Positions 53,087 to 63,347 are shown, counted from the first letter of the stretch. The stretch: DNA of 64,000 bases from Streptomyces carpinensis (GCF_002154505.1 NZ_MUBM01000007.1:38002-102001), one strand, 5' to 3'. Notes: generated from the sequence alone by a model not told the origin. Program-made: numbers and translations.

Positions 53087-55501
53087 GTGACGGGAGACGT
53101 CGGCGCTTCCAAAGACGCGCCTAGTGATCCTTTCGGTACGGCGGACGCCGCCACCGCCACCACCGATGAGCAGGGCATCGTGACCGGGTGGAGTGAGGGA
53201 GCGCGGCGTCTGCTCGGCTACCGGCCCGAGGAGGTCGTGGGGCGTTCGGCCCTCGACCTTCTCGCCGAGGATGTCCAGGCTCTCGGGGAGCCCCTGTTCG
53301 GACGGCAGAGCTGGAGCGGCCAGGTGGCGGTGCGGCATCGGGACGGCCGCCGTGTGGCGGGTGAGTTGCTCGCATATCACCGGGTCGTGCCGGACAGTGC
53401 CGACTGGCTCCTTGTGTGGCGGACGGGCCCGGAGCCGCGCCGATCACCGGACGACATCCCGGTCGAGTGGTGCTTCGACCAGTCACCGTGCATTCTGGCG
53501 ATCTTCGACACGGATCTGCGGTACGTGCGGACGAACGCCGACGAGGAACGCGCGGTCGCTCTCACCGAGGAGCATCTGCGCGGGATGCGCGTGACGGAGA
53601 TGGTGCCCCACCCGGAGTCCGAGAAGGTCGCCCATGCCATGCGCCGCGTGCTGGAGACCGATGAGCGGCAGCACCTGGAGATCTACCTGCGCGTCCCGGG
53701 CGAGAGCCGTGAGCACGCATGGTCGATTCATCTCGCACCGCTGAAAGACCCGGCCGGCCGCCTGCGCGGGGTGTCTTTCGCGGCGCACGACACCACCGAC
53801 CAGTACGAGTCCCGGAAGCGGCTGCTGCTTCTCAACGAGGCCGGTACCCAGATCGGTACGAGCCTGGACATGACTCTCACCGCCCAGCAGTTGGCCGACC
53901 TGGCCGTTCCCCGGCTTGCGGATTTCGCCGACGTGGATCTGCTGACCAGTCTCGACGGCGGCGGTGAGCCGCCGCCCGGCCCGGTGACGGGCCCGGTCAC
54001 CATGCGCCGTACCGCCCAGCGGTCCGTCCTTCAGGGAACGCCTGAGTCCGCGATCGGTCTGGGCGAGGCGGTCACTCATGCCGCCGCCTCCCCTCTGGCC
54101 GAGTCGTTGGCGGGGCGCCCGGCAAGATACCAGTGGACCGATCCTGCCCTGATCCGCTGGGCGGAGCACGAGCCGGCCCAGGCCGCCCGGCTCCGCGACA
54201 TGGGAGCCCATTCGGTGATGGTGGTGCCGCTGCAGGCCCGCGGCGCCACACTCGGGGTGGCCCTCTTCGTCCGTCATCGGCGCGCGGACCCCTTCGAACA
54301 CGACGACCTGCTGCTGGCGGAGGAGATCACCGCCCGAACGGCCGTATGCATCGACAACGCCCGCCGCTACACACGCGAGCGCATGACCGCCGTGACCCTG
54401 CAGCGCAGTCTGCTGCCCCAGCGGTTGGCCGAGCAGACAGCGGTCGAAGTCGCCCACCGCTATCTGTTCGCCGATGCTCAGGCCGGGATCGGCGGCGACT
54501 GGTTCGACGTCATCCCGATCTCCGGTGCCCGGGTCGCCCTGGTCGTCGGCGACGTCGTCGGCCGTGGCATTCAGGCGTCGGCCACCATGGGTCGGCTGCG
54601 CGCCGCCGTGCGTACCCTCGCCGACATCGATCTCCCACCCGACGAACTGCTCACCCACCTGGACGACGTCGTCATCCGCCTGTCCGCGGAAGCCACCGGT
54701 GACTCCGGCCCCCAACCCCAGGGAGAGGTCGGTGCCACGTGTCTCTACGCGGTCTACGACCCGGTCTCCCGCCGCTGCACCCTCGCCCGCGCCGGACATT
54801 TCCCGCCCGCGGTGCTCGGCCCGGACGGCGCCGTGGAGTTCCTCGACCTCCCCGCCGGCCCGCCTCTCGGCCTGGGCGGCTTTCCCTTCGAGGCGGCCGA
54901 GGTCGAACTGCCCGAAGGCAGCGTTCTGGCCCTCTACACCGACGGCCTCATCGAGGGCCGTCACCGCGACGCCGGGGAGGGGCTCGACGCGTTACGCCAA
55001 GCCCTGGCCCAGCCTGCCGGTTCTCTACAGACCGTCTGCGACGCCGTCGTCGACGCGGTGCTCCCCGATCGCTCCGACGACGACGTCGCGCTGCTCCTGG
55101 CCCGCACCCGCGCTCTCCGGGCCGACCAGGTCGCCACTTGGGACGTGGTGCCCGAACCGACGGCCGTCGCCGAGGTCCGCAAGAGCGCCCTCGACCAGTT
55201 GGCCGCCTGGGAACTGGAGGACTACGCGTTCGTCGCCGAACTGGTGGTGAGCGAACTGGTCACCAACGCGATCCGATACGGCCGGCCGCCCATCCGGGTG
55301 CGGCTCATCCGCGACCGCAGCCTCATCTTCGAGGTCCGCGACGAGAGCAGCACAGCGCCGCACCTCCGGCGCGCTCGGGTGTTCGACGAGGGCGGACGCG
55401 GCCTGCTCCTCGTCGCCCAGCTGACCCAGCGCTGGGGAACCCGGTACGCCCGGCACGGCAAGACCATCTGGGCCGAGCTGGACCTTCCCAGCCCATCTTG
55501 A
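53087..55501 (+). CDS. PAS-PAS-GAF-PP2C-HATPase sigma regulator
   Basis: An 804-aa modular signalling protein: PAS (about 21-111, with GIVTGWSEGARRLLGY), second PAS (about 128-240), GAF (about 258-430), SpoIIE-type PP2C phosphatase (about 430-670, metal motif GIGGDWFDV and VALVVGDVVGRG) and a C-terminal HATPase anti-sigma-type kinase domain (about 680-804, VVSELVTNAIRYG and GGRGLLLV). The phosphatase and kinase halves act oppositely on STAS antagonists, such as the one at 7.8 kb. GTG 53087 is chosen for TAGGAG 5 nt upstream. Confidence 0.9.
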   Translation: MTGDVGASKDAPSDPFGTADAATATTDEQGIVTGWSEGARRLLGYRPEEVVGRSALDLLAEDVQALGEPLFGRQSWSGQVAVRHRDGRRVAGELLAYHRVVPDSADWLLVWRTGPEPRRSPDDIPVEWCFDQSPCILAIFDTDLRYVRTNADEERAVALTEEHLRGMRVTEMVPHPESEKVAHAMRRVLETDERQHLEIYLRVPGESREHAWSIHLAPLKDPAGRLRGVSFAAHDTTDQYESRKRLLLLNEAGTQIGTSLDMTLTAQQLADLAVPRLADFADVDLLTSLDGGGEPPPGPVTGPVTMRRTAQRSVLQGTPESAIGLGEAVTHAAASPLAESLAGRPARYQWTDPALIRWAEHEPAQAARLRDMGAHSVMVVPLQARGATLGVALFVRHRRADPFEHDDLLLAEEITARTAVCIDNARRYTRERMTAVTLQRSLLPQRLAEQTAVEVAHRYLFADAQAGIGGDWFDVIPISGARVALVVGDVVGRGIQASATMGRLRAAVRTLADIDLPPDELLTHLDDVVIRLSAEATGDSGPQPQGEVGATCLYAVYDPVSRRCTLARAGHFPPAVLGPDGAVEFLDLPAGPPLGLGGFPFEAAEVELPEGSVLALYTDGLIEGRHRDAGEGLDALRQALAQPAGSLQTVCDAVVDAVLPDRSDDDVALLLARTRALRADQVATWDVVPEPTAVAEVRKSALDQLAAWELEDYAFVAELVVSELVTNAIRYGRPPIRVRLIRDRSLIFEVRDESSTAPHLRRARVFDEGGRGLLLVAQLTQRWGTRYARHGKTIWAELDLPSPS

Positions 55502-55523
55502 GAGTTCCAGCCCTGGCACGGCT

Positions 55524-55548
55524 GCGCCGCTTCCCGGCCCTGCGGCGC
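55524..55548 (+). terminator. hairpin between convergent genes
   Basis: GCGCCGC and GCGGCGC form a 7-bp stem with an 11-nt loop, 22 nt after the stop of the signalling gene. Confidence 0.4.
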
Positions 55549-55663
55549 GTGGCAGGCCGCGAGGACGACCCGCCGCCGGCTGGGCACGGTGCGGTGCACC
55601 AGGTGTCGTTCTTCACCGAGGCCGGCAACGGGTTCGCCGGGCCACTCAGCCGGTGGTGACGAT

Positions 55664-57055
55664 TCAGAGGCTGGGAGCAGTCACTCCCTGGATCCTGCGT
55701 TCGGTCTCGCGGTGGCGGCGGAGGGTCTCGTCGAGTCCGGTGATGCGGGGTTCTCCGTCCTCGACCAGGAAGCGGCCGCCCACGACGGTGTGCCAGGCCC
55801 AGGTGGGGCCGCAGTTGAACAGGGCGGTGACGGGGTCGGCCAGGGCCCCGGCGTAGGGAAGGGTGTCCATGCGCCACACGGCCAGGTCCCCGCAGGCTGC
55901 GTGACGCAGAACGCCGACCTCTCCCTCGCGGCCGATGGCACGGGCGCCGCCGCGGGTGGCCATCCACAGGGCCTCACGGGCCGGCATGGCATCGGCCGTA
56001 CCACCCCGCAGGCGGGCCAGCAGCATGGCCGTCTTGGTCTCCATCCACAGGGACTGGTGGTCGGCGGCGGTGGCGCCGTCGCAGCCGATGCCGACGGCGA
56101 TGCCCGCGTCGAGCATCTCGCGTACGGGAGTGGGGCCGCCGGGCAGGCCGCCGCCGATGACGGTGGAACTCGGGCAGTGGGAGACGCCGACGCCGCGCTC
56201 GGCGAGCAGAGCCATCTCGGCCGTGGAGGGGTAGACGACGTGGGCGCACCAGGTGCGCTCGGTGAGCCAGCCGAGGGAGTCGAGGACTTCCAGGGGTCGG
56301 CGCTCGTAGCGGGCTGTGACGAACGCGTGTTCTTCGGGGTCGTCGGCGACGTGGGTGTGGAGGCGAACGGCGAGACGGTCGGCGAGCTCGGCCGTCCTGG
56401 TCATCGTGGAGGGGGTGCAGCTGAGCAGGTTCGTGGGCCCGAAGGCGACGCGGACCATCGCGGACGGAGCGGGGTCGTGGTGCCGGGCGAACAGTCGTTC
56501 GCAGTCCGCGAGGTATGCGTCCTCGTCCTCGGCGAGGTGGTCGGGACAGATGCCGCCGTTCTGCTCCCCCATGGTCATCGTGCCGCGGACGGCGGTGAAC
56601 CGCATGCCCAGCCGGGCGGCTTCGTCGATCTGGGCGTCGAGGAGCCCGGGCCTCGGGTGGAGGTAGAGGTGGTCGACCGTCGTGGTGCATCCGGACCAGG
56701 CGAGTTCGGCCATACCGACGGCGGTGGACAGCCGGACGGCCTCTTCGTCCAGTTGCGACCACATCCCGAAGTAGTGCCAGAACCAGGCCTCCAGGCTGCC
56801 GTCCAGGTCCGGCCGGTCTCCGGATCGGGTGAGGTTCTGGTACAGGTGCTGGTGGGAGTTGACCAGTCCGGGGGTGACCAGACAGCCGCCGGCGTCGACG
56901 GCCTTCAGGGCAGGAGGCGGCGGGTCGGCAGCGGTTCCCAGGCCGGTGATCAGACCGCCGGTGACGGCGACCCAGCCTCCGGGCAGGTCGCCGAGGGCTT
57001 CGTCCATGGTGACGACCAGGTCGGCGTCGCGGATCAGCAGATCGGCGGCGGTCAC
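55664..57055 (-). CDS. TrzA/AtzA-type deaminase (8-oxoguanine-deaminase-like)
   Basis: A 463-aa amidohydrolase with the metal motif VNSHQHLYQNLTR (HxH) near residue 67, VRLHTHVADDPEEHAF near 232, HCPSS near 295 and the late metal Asp in IGCDGATAADHQ. The order and wording match deaminases and dechlorinases of heterocycles (guanine, 8-oxoguanine, triazine). It likely releases ammonia from a purine- or triazine-like ring. Its GTG overlaps the GntR stop by GTGA, so regulator and enzyme form an operon. Confidence 0.85.
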   Translation of the reverse strand: MTAADLLIRDADLVVTMDEALGDLPGGWVAVTGGLITGLGTAADPPPPALKAVDAGGCLVTPGLVNSHQHLYQNLTRSGDRPDLDGSLEAWFWHYFGMWSQLDEEAVRLSTAVGMAELAWSGCTTTVDHLYLHPRPGLLDAQIDEAARLGMRFTAVRGTMTMGEQNGGICPDHLAEDEDAYLADCERLFARHHDPAPSAMVRVAFGPTNLLSCTPSTMTRTAELADRLAVRLHTHVADDPEEHAFVTARYERRPLEVLDSLGWLTERTWCAHVVYPSTAEMALLAERGVGVSHCPSSTVIGGGLPGGPTPVREMLDAGIAVGIGCDGATAADHQSLWMETKTAMLLARLRGGTADAMPAREALWMATRGGARAIGREGEVGVLRHAACGDLAVWRMDTLPYAGALADPVTALFNCGPTWAWHTVVGGRFLVEDGEPRITGLDETLRRHRETERRIQGVTAPSL

Positions 57056-57717
57056 GCCTCAGCCTCCGGATAGTCGTCGAGGATGGCGAGCGCGGCGGCG
57101 GTCGCGGCGACCGGGTCTCCGGCGCGCACGGCTTCGAACAGCGACGTGTGGAACGGGTCGTCACCGGCGTCGTCCATGCACTGGTTGGCCTTGACGGTCT
57201 CCCACAGTGCGTCGCTCATGTTGCGGTAGAGGTCGCTGAGCAGTTGGTTGTGGGACGCCTCGGCGATGCGCAGGTGGAAGTCGACATCGGCGTCGGTGAA
57301 CGCGTCCACGTCCCCGGCCCGTCCGGCGGCCTCCCTGCGTTCCATGGCTTCGCGGAGCGAGGCGAGGTCGTCATCGGTGCGCATGGTGGCGGCGAGGCGG
57401 GCGGCGACGATGTCCAGGCCGCGGCGGACTTCCAGGATGTCGGCGGTCCTGGCCCGGTCGAAGTGCCGGCGCAGCGCGACCTGGCTCTCGTCGGTGGCGG
57501 TGACGTAGGTGCCGTCGCCCTGCCGGGTGGTGAGCAGCCCCGCGTGGACGAGCACCCGGACCGCCTCGCGGATGGAGAGCCGGCTCACGCCCAGGGTTTC
57601 GGCGAGCTTGTCCTCCGGCGGTATCCGGTCGCCGACCTGCCATGTGCCCCGCGCGAGCTCGCCGCGCATCTCGTTGATCACGGTGTCGACGATCGACACC
57701 CGTCCGACGCGTTTCAT
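57052..57717 (-). CDS. FadR-type GntR regulator
   Basis: A 221-aa regulator: helix-turn-helix (about 15-72, IPPEDKLAETLGVSRLSIRE and RQGDGTYVTA) and FCD ligand-binding domain (about 90-212, DVDFHLRIAEASHN). It is the first gene of an operon with the deaminase and divergent from the transporter operon. A 15-bp palindrome lies 13 bp upstream of its start. Confidence 0.9.
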   Translation of the reverse strand: MKRVGRVSIVDTVINEMRGELARGTWQVGDRIPPEDKLAETLGVSRLSIREAVRVLVHAGLLTTRQGDGTYVTATDESQVALRRHFDRARTADILEVRRGLDIVAARLAATMRTDDDLASLREAMERREAAGRAGDVDAFTDADVDFHLRIAEASHNQLLSDLYRNMSDALWETVKANQCMDDAGDDPFHTSLFEAVRAGDPVAATAAALAILDDYPEAEA

Positions 57718-57730
57718 GCACCCTCTTCCC

Positions 57731-57745
57731 AGTCATCTGATGACT
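57731..57745. promoter_or_regulatory. GntR operator palindrome
   Basis: AGTCATCTGATGACT, a perfect 15-bp palindrome between the divergent GntR and amidohydrolase genes, followed by the AT-rich TGATAACCATATGA. Fits an autoregulatory FadR-type site. Confidence 0.65.
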
Positions 57746-57816
57746 TGATAACCATATGACCCTCCGAGGATGGAGATCCAGCCCTTCCACCGACTCGAAG
57801 GGGGTCGGTCGTTGGC

Positions 57817-59010
57817 ATGCCCCACGCCCTGTTCACCCATATACGTCCCCATGGCGGCGATCCTCACGACGTCCTGGTGACCGACGGCCGCATCGCGGCC
57901 ATCGATCCCGCGACCCGGCCCGGGGACTGTGCCGTCGTCGACGGGGGCGGCGCTCTCGCCCTGCCGTCCCCCGTCGACGCACACATCCATCCCGACAAGT
58001 CGGCCTGGGGCCGGCCGTGGCTGAGCCGGAAACCCGCCGGCACGCTGCGCGAGTTGATCGCGGACGACGTCGCCGCTCAGCGCGCCATGACCTCTCCGGT
58101 GCGCGAGCGCGCCGGCGCCCTGATCGCCCGGGCCGTCGGCCGCGGCACCAGGGCGATGCGCGCGCACGCCGATGTCGCACCGGTCCACGGCCTCTCCCAC
58201 GTGCACGGCATCCGCGCCGCCGCCGCTCCGTTCGCGACGGCGATGGACCTGCAGGTGGTGGCCTTCCCCCAGCTCGGCCTCCTCACCGAGCCCGGCACCG
58301 CCGACCTGCTGGAGCAGGCGGTCAAGGAGGGCGCCGACATCGTCGGCGGCCTGGATCCGGTCGGCATCGACGGTGATCTGGATGGGCATCTGGACGTGCT
58401 GTTCGGCATCGCCGAGCGCACCGGCGCGCCCATCGACATCCATCTGCACGACCGCGACCGTGCGGGCCTTCAGCAGATCGCGGAGATCACCCGCCGTACC
58501 CGGGCCGCGGGCATGCAGGGCAAGGTCACGATCAGCCACGCGTTCTGCCTGTCCGACTGCGGCCCCGGGGAACTGGAGCGCACCGCCGAGCTGCTGGCCG
58601 ACGCGGACGTGGCGGTGACCACGTGCGCGCTGGGCGCCGAGCCGGTCGTGCCCTTCCGGCCGCTGGTGGCTCGGGGCGTGCGGGTGGGCGCCGGTTCGGA
58701 CGGAGTGCGGGATGCATGGACCCCGTTCGGCGACGGCGACATGTTCACCCGTGCGCACCTGCTCGCGTACCGCACCGACGCCCGTACCGACGAGGATCTG
58801 GCGGCGTGCTACGCCGTGGCGGCGCACGGCGGCGCGGACGTCATGGGCCTGGAACGGTCCGACCTGCGCATCGGCGACCCCGCCGACTTCGTCCTGCTGG
58901 CCGGGGAGTCCGTCGCCCAGGTCCTCGTCGACCGGCCGTTGCCCTCGATGGTCGTCCGGGCCGGGAACGTGATCGCCCGTGACGGACGGCTCGAAGGGAG
59001 CCTTCGGTGA
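57817..59010 (+). CDS. cytosine-deaminase-like amidohydrolase
   Basis: A 397-aa amidohydrolase of the CodA type: metal motif VDAHIHPDKSAWGR near residue 53, RAHADVAPVHG near 113, DIHLHDRDRAG near 207, ISHAFCLSD near 235 and SDGVRDAWTPFG near 292. These match cytosine and creatinine/triazine-type deaminases. It is the first gene of the transporter operon and is translationally coupled to the binding-protein gene, so uptake and deamination of one substrate are likely linked. The GGGGG tract lies rather far from the ATG. Confidence 0.85.
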   Translation: MPHALFTHIRPHGGDPHDVLVTDGRIAAIDPATRPGDCAVVDGGGALALPSPVDAHIHPDKSAWGRPWLSRKPAGTLRELIADDVAAQRAMTSPVRERAGALIARAVGRGTRAMRAHADVAPVHGLSHVHGIRAAAAPFATAMDLQVVAFPQLGLLTEPGTADLLEQAVKEGADIVGGLDPVGIDGDLDGHLDVLFGIAERTGAPIDIHLHDRDRAGLQQIAEITRRTRAAGMQGKVTISHAFCLSDCGPGELERTAELLADADVAVTTCALGAEPVVPFRPLVARGVRVGAGSDGVRDAWTPFGDGDMFTRAHLLAYRTDARTDEDLAACYAVAAHGGADVMGLERSDLRIGDPADFVLLAGESVAQVLVDRPLPSMVVRAGNVIARDGRLEGSLR

Positions 59011-60626
59011 AGCGCCGCCGGCCGGCCCTGCTCACCGGCGGACTCGCACTCACCCTGACCGCCTGCGGCACCACGGCGCTGGGAGGGGCGCAGCTGGCCC
59101 ACACGGCGGCGAACCTCGCCACCACCACGGCGGCGGCCGCCCACGGCGTGGACCGGATCACCTGGAACCTGCCGTACGAGCCGCAGACGCTCGACCCGAT
59201 CCGCTCCTTCAACTACGCCGAGAACACCGCGCTGGCGAACATGTGCGAGAGCCTGATGCGGCTCACTCCCGATCTGAAGATCCGCCCCGGTCTGGCCGAG
59301 AAGGCCGAGAATCCGACCCCGACCCGGTGGGTCTACACGCTGCGCAGGGACGTCAGGTTCTGGGACGGCAACCCGATGACCGCCGACGACGTGGCGGCCT
59401 CCCTCAACCGCCACCTCGACCCGGCGCTCGGCACCTGGTGGAGCGACTACTTCCAGACCGTCGCCTCGATCAAGGCCACCGGGCGGTACCGGGTCACGGT
59501 GGACCTCAAGCAGCCCGACGTGCTCTTCAACCAGGCCATGGCCACCGCTGCCGGGGCGGTCGTGGAGAAGTCGTTCCTGGACAAGGCCGACAGGAACCTG
59601 GGCTCTCCCACAGGCGGCCTCATGTGCACCGGACCCTTCGAGTTCGCCAGCTGGAAACCCGGCGACTCGCTGCGGCTGACCCGCAACGACCACTACTGGA
59701 ACAGCGAACTGAAGGCGAAATCACGGACCTTGTTGTTCCGTTTCATCGCCGACGAGACCACCGCGGTCAACGCCCTGCGATCCGGCGAGGTCGACGGGCA
59801 GTACTTCTACCTCCCCCCTGCCGGGCTCAGCCAACTGCGCGACTCCCGCGCCGGATCGGTCACACTGGGCCGCTCCCTCACCTTCTGGGCCCTGCTCGGT
59901 GCCGCCAGGTCCGGGCCGTACGCCGACCCGCGCGTGCGCCAGGCGCTCTCGGCCGCTCTCGACCGCCCCGGCATCGCCCGGGTGATCTTCCAGGGGGCCG
60001 CCGCCCCGGAAAGAGCGTTGGCCAACTCCGACTACTGGGGCTACGCCGCCGGCACCTTCCGCGCCGCACACGGCGCTCTGCCCGAGGCGAGCCCCGACCT
60101 GACCCGCGCCCGGCGGCTCCTGCGCGCCGCCGGCAAGCCGTCCCGGCCCCTCACCATCGGCATCCAGGGCAGTTCCGCGGTGCACGAACAGACGGCGAGC
60201 ATCATCAAGGCCGCCGGCGAGGACATCGGGATCCCCGTCAAGATCAAGGTCATCCCGGTCGAGCAGTACGGCAACCTCTACAGCGACGCCAAGGCCCGTG
60301 AGGGCATCGACGCCTTCCTCAGCACCTGGTACGGCAACATGCCCGATCCACTCGACGTCTACCGGGTCTTCACCAAGGGCGGCCGGTCCAACTTCGACGA
60401 CTACGCGTCCGTGGACGGCGCCGTCAAACAGGCACAGGCCGCCTACGACCCGCGACAGCGGGCCGCACTGGTCAGCAAGCTCCAGGCCACGGTCAGCCGA
60501 GACGATCCCTGGACCCCCATCACCTCCCTCCCCGTCATCCTCTACATGAACAAGCGGATCACCGGAGCGGTCGCCTCGTTCTCCTACCTGTACTACCCCT
60601 GGGCCGTCGGGATCGGTGCGCGATGA
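59007..60626 (+). CDS. oligopeptide/nickel-type ABC substrate-binding lipoprotein
   Basis: A 539-aa family 5 solute-binding protein. Signal and lipobox LTLTAC place the lipid at Cys 20. The body shows ITWNLPYEPQTLDPIRSF, WVYTLRRDVRFWDGNPMTADDV and GPFEFASWKPGDSLRLTRND-type motifs. It captures the substrate at the outer membrane face for the following permeases. The GTG overlaps the deaminase stop by GTGA. Confidence 0.92.
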   Translation: MKRRRPALLTGGLALTLTACGTTALGGAQLAHTAANLATTTAAAAHGVDRITWNLPYEPQTLDPIRSFNYAENTALANMCESLMRLTPDLKIRPGLAEKAENPTPTRWVYTLRRDVRFWDGNPMTADDVAASLNRHLDPALGTWWSDYFQTVASIKATGRYRVTVDLKQPDVLFNQAMATAAGAVVEKSFLDKADRNLGSPTGGLMCTGPFEFASWKPGDSLRLTRNDHYWNSELKAKSRTLLFRFIADETTAVNALRSGEVDGQYFYLPPAGLSQLRDSRAGSVTLGRSLTFWALLGAARSGPYADPRVRQALSAALDRPGIARVIFQGAAAPERALANSDYWGYAAGTFRAAHGALPEASPDLTRARRLLRAAGKPSRPLTIGIQGSSAVHEQTASIIKAAGEDIGIPVKIKVIPVEQYGNLYSDAKAREGIDAFLSTWYGNMPDPLDVYRVFTKGGRSNFDDYASVDGAVKQAQAAYDPRQRAALVSKLQATVSRDDPWTPITSLPVILYMNKRITGAVASFSYLYYPWAVGIGAR

Positions 60627-61573
60627 GGTGGCCGATATTCCTGGCGAGGCGGCTGGCCGCGCTCGCGGCGGTCCTCCTCGTGGCCTCGTTCCTGGTGTAC
60701 GGACTGCTCTACACGGTCCCCGGCGGTCCGATGTCGTTCCTGCTGGGCAATCGCAGCGGCACACCCGAGCAGATCGCGGCGATCCGCCACCAGTACCACC
60801 TCGACCAGCCGTTCCTGGTCCGCTACTTCAGCTGGCTGGGCGACGCGCTGCACGGTGACTTCGGTCAGTCCCTGGTCTACCGCCAGGACGTGTCCGACCT
60901 GATGTCCACCCGGCTGACGACGACGGGGCTGCTCGTGCTGTACGCCACGGGCATCATCGTCGTCGCGGGCGTCGCCCTCGGCCTGCTCGGAGCGCTGCGA
61001 CGGGGCCCGGTCGACACGGTCGTCTCCGCCGTGAACAGCGTCTTCCTCGCCACTCCCCCCTTCGTCGTGGGCGTGGTGCTGGTCGTCGTCTTCGCCCTCG
61101 GCCTGGGGTGGTTCCCGGTCTTCGGCCCTGGAACGGGCTTCGGGGACCGGCTCTATCACCTGACCCTGCCCGCGATCGCGCTCAGTCTCGGCAGCGTCGG
61201 CTTCCTGGCCCGCATCACCCGCGCCTCGGTGGGCGAGGAGTTGGGCCGCGAACACGTGGAGACCGCGCGCAGCCGGGGACTTCCCGAATCTCACATCGTG
61301 CGGCGGCACGTGCTGCGCAACGCCTCGATCCCGGTCGTGACCGTCACGGGCCTGACCGTGGCCGGCCTGATCGCGGGCTCCGTGGTCGTGGAGAACATCT
61401 TCGCGCTGGACGGGCTCGGTTCGCTCCTGGTGCGGGCCATTCTCCAGCGGGACTTCGCCGTGGTGCAGGGCGTCGTCCTCGTCCTGGTCACCGCTTTCGT
61501 CATCGTCAACCTGGTGGTCGACCTGTGCTACTCGCTCATCGACCCCCGTCTGTCTCCCGGGGAGGCGGCATGA
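60623..61573 (+). CDS. ABC permease, DppB-like
   Basis: A 316-aa inner-membrane permease with six helices, the GTPEQIAAIRHQYHLDQPF region after helix 1, and the EAA coupling loop ETARSRGLPESHIVRRHVLR near residue 212. It pairs with the next gene to form the channel. Coupled to both neighbours by 4-bp ATGA overlaps. Confidence 0.92.
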   Translation: MRWPIFLARRLAALAAVLLVASFLVYGLLYTVPGGPMSFLLGNRSGTPEQIAAIRHQYHLDQPFLVRYFSWLGDALHGDFGQSLVYRQDVSDLMSTRLTTTGLLVLYATGIIVVAGVALGLLGALRRGPVDTVVSAVNSVFLATPPFVVGVVLVVVFALGLGWFPVFGPGTGFGDRLYHLTLPAIALSLGSVGFLARITRASVGEELGREHVETARSRGLPESHIVRRHVLRNASIPVVTVTGLTVAGLIAGSVVVENIFALDGLGSLLVRAILQRDFAVVQGVVLVLVTAFVIVNLVVDLCYSLIDPRLSPGEAA

Positions 61574-62382
61574 GGACACGCCTGGGCCCGACGGGCCTGG
61601 CCGCGGTCGCACTGCTGGCGGTCATCGCCGTGGTCAGCACCTGTGCACCGCTGCTGGCGCCCTACGATCCGGACCGGCCCGACCTCTTGAACGCACTGGC
61701 CGGGAGCACCGGCAGCCACCTGCTCGGTGGTGACGCGCTCGGCCGGGACATCCTGTCGCGGCTGATGTTCGGGGCCCGCACCACGCTCCTGGGACCGCTG
61801 ATCACCATCGCGCTGTCCACGGTGGTGGGGACCGCACTCGCGATCACCGCCGCCTGGTCCGGAGGCCGGGTCGACGCCGTCATCTCCCGGCTGCTCGACG
61901 TCCTGTTCGCCGTCCCCGGCATCGTGTTCGCCCTGGTGACCGTGGCCGTACTCGGTCCCGGTATGACCGGAGTGGTCATCGGCCTCTCCGTGGCGTACAT
62001 GCCCTATGTGGCCCGCGTCGTCCGCAGCGCGGCGCTGCGTGAGCGCAACCTGCCCTACGTCGCCGCCGCCTGGCTCCAGGGCAGGTCGGCCGTGGCCATC
62101 TGCTGGCGGCATCTGCTGCCCAACCTGCGCCCGCTGATCGTGGCCCAGTCCGTGTCGGCGTTCGGTTTCGCGATCATCGACCTGGCCGCGATCTCGTTCC
62201 TCGGACTCGGTGTGCAGCCGCCCTCCGCCGACTGGGGCCTGATGGTCAAGAGCGGACTGGACGGCGCGATGCGCGGCCGGCCGATGGAGGCCATCAGCGC
62301 GGGCGTACTGATCGTGGTCGTGGTGGTCGCGGTGACGGCGCTCGGCGACCGGCTGGGCAGTCGGCAGGGAGGTGCGCGATGA
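61570..62382 (+). CDS. ABC permease, DppC-like
   Basis: A 270-aa permease. LLGGDALGRDILSRLMFGAR is the family marker near residue 54, and the EAA loop YVAAAWLQGRSAVAICWRHL is near 160. The second half of the transport channel. Start ATG at 61570, overlapping the previous stop. Confidence 0.92.
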   Translation: MRTRLGPTGLAAVALLAVIAVVSTCAPLLAPYDPDRPDLLNALAGSTGSHLLGGDALGRDILSRLMFGARTTLLGPLITIALSTVVGTALAITAAWSGGRVDAVISRLLDVLFAVPGIVFALVTVAVLGPGMTGVVIGLSVAYMPYVARVVRSAALRERNLPYVAAAWLQGRSAVAICWRHLLPNLRPLIVAQSVSAFGFAIIDLAAISFLGLGVQPPSADWGLMVKSGLDGAMRGRPMEAISAGVLIVVVVVAVTALGDRLGSRQGGAR

Positions 62383-63347
62383 GCGAGGACCTGCTGGTCC
62401 TGGACCGGCTGCGGCTCGAGGTGCCGGCCGGCCGCAGACAGTGGCGGACACTCGTCGACGACGTCAGCCTCACCGTCGCCCCGGGCGAAGCCGTCGGCCT
62501 CGTCGGCGAATCCGGCTCGGGCAAGTCGATGACCGCGCGGTCCGTCCTTCGACTGACCCCACCCGGCGCACGGCTGGGCGGCCGGATCTCCTTCGACGAC
62601 ACCTCGGTCCTGGAGCTGGGCACGCGCGAGTTGCGCGCCCTGCGGGCGCGGCGCATCGCGATGATCTTCCAGGAGCCCCGGGCACACATCAACCCCGTCC
62701 GCAGCATCGGTGACTTCCTCACCGAAGCGCAGATCACCAATCTGTCGGCCTCCCCGAAACAGGCGCACGCCAAGGCCGTGCGGCTCCTCGCCGACGTCGG
62801 CATCACCGACGGCGAGCGACGGATGCGGCAGCATCCGCACGAGCTGTCCGGCGGGCTGCTGCAGCGCGTCATGATCGCATCGGTGCTGGCCGCGGAACCC
62901 GATCTGGTGCTCGCCGACGAGCCCACGACCGCTCTGGACGTCACCACCCAATCGGAGGTGATGGCCGTCCTGGACGAACTGCGCAGGGATCGCGGCATGG
63001 CGATGTTGCTGATCACCCACGACATCGGACTCGCCGCGGCGACCTGCGACCGCATCGGCGTCATGTATGCCGGACGGATCGTGGAGGTGCAGTCCGCCGA
63101 GGCGCTCACCGAGTCGCCCCGGCATCCGTACTCCCGTGGCCTGCTGTCCTCCCGGCCGAGCCTGGACCGGGTCGTCCATCCGCTGCCCGTCGTACCCGGC
63201 CGGGCGGTCGCGGCCTTCGAGGCGGAGGAAGGCTGCGCCTTCGCCCCGCGCTGCGCGGTCAGCACACCGGAGTGTTCTGCCGTCCGCCCCCCGCTGCGCG
63301 CGGTGGACGGCGCCCACGTCGCCTGCATACGAGCGGAGGAACCGTGA
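62379..63347 (+). CDS. ABC ATPase, DppD-like
   Basis: A 322-aa ATPase with Walker A GESGSGKS, signature ELSGGLLQRV (a variation of LSGGMRQR), Walker B LVLADEPT and the H-loop LITHDIGLAA. The C-terminal oligo_HPY extension holds the CAFAPRCAVSTPEC cysteines that bind a cluster or metal in this family. It energises uptake together with the next ATPase. Confidence 0.92.
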   Translation: MSEDLLVLDRLRLEVPAGRRQWRTLVDDVSLTVAPGEAVGLVGESGSGKSMTARSVLRLTPPGARLGGRISFDDTSVLELGTRELRALRARRIAMIFQEPRAHINPVRSIGDFLTEAQITNLSASPKQAHAKAVRLLADVGITDGERRMRQHPHELSGGLLQRVMIASVLAAEPDLVLADEPTTALDVTTQSEVMAVLDELRRDRGMAMLLITHDIGLAAATCDRIGVMYAGRIVEVQSAEALTESPRHPYSRGLLSSRPSLDRVVHPLPVVPGRAVAAFEAEEGCAFAPRCAVSTPECSAVRPPLRAVDGAHVACIRAEEP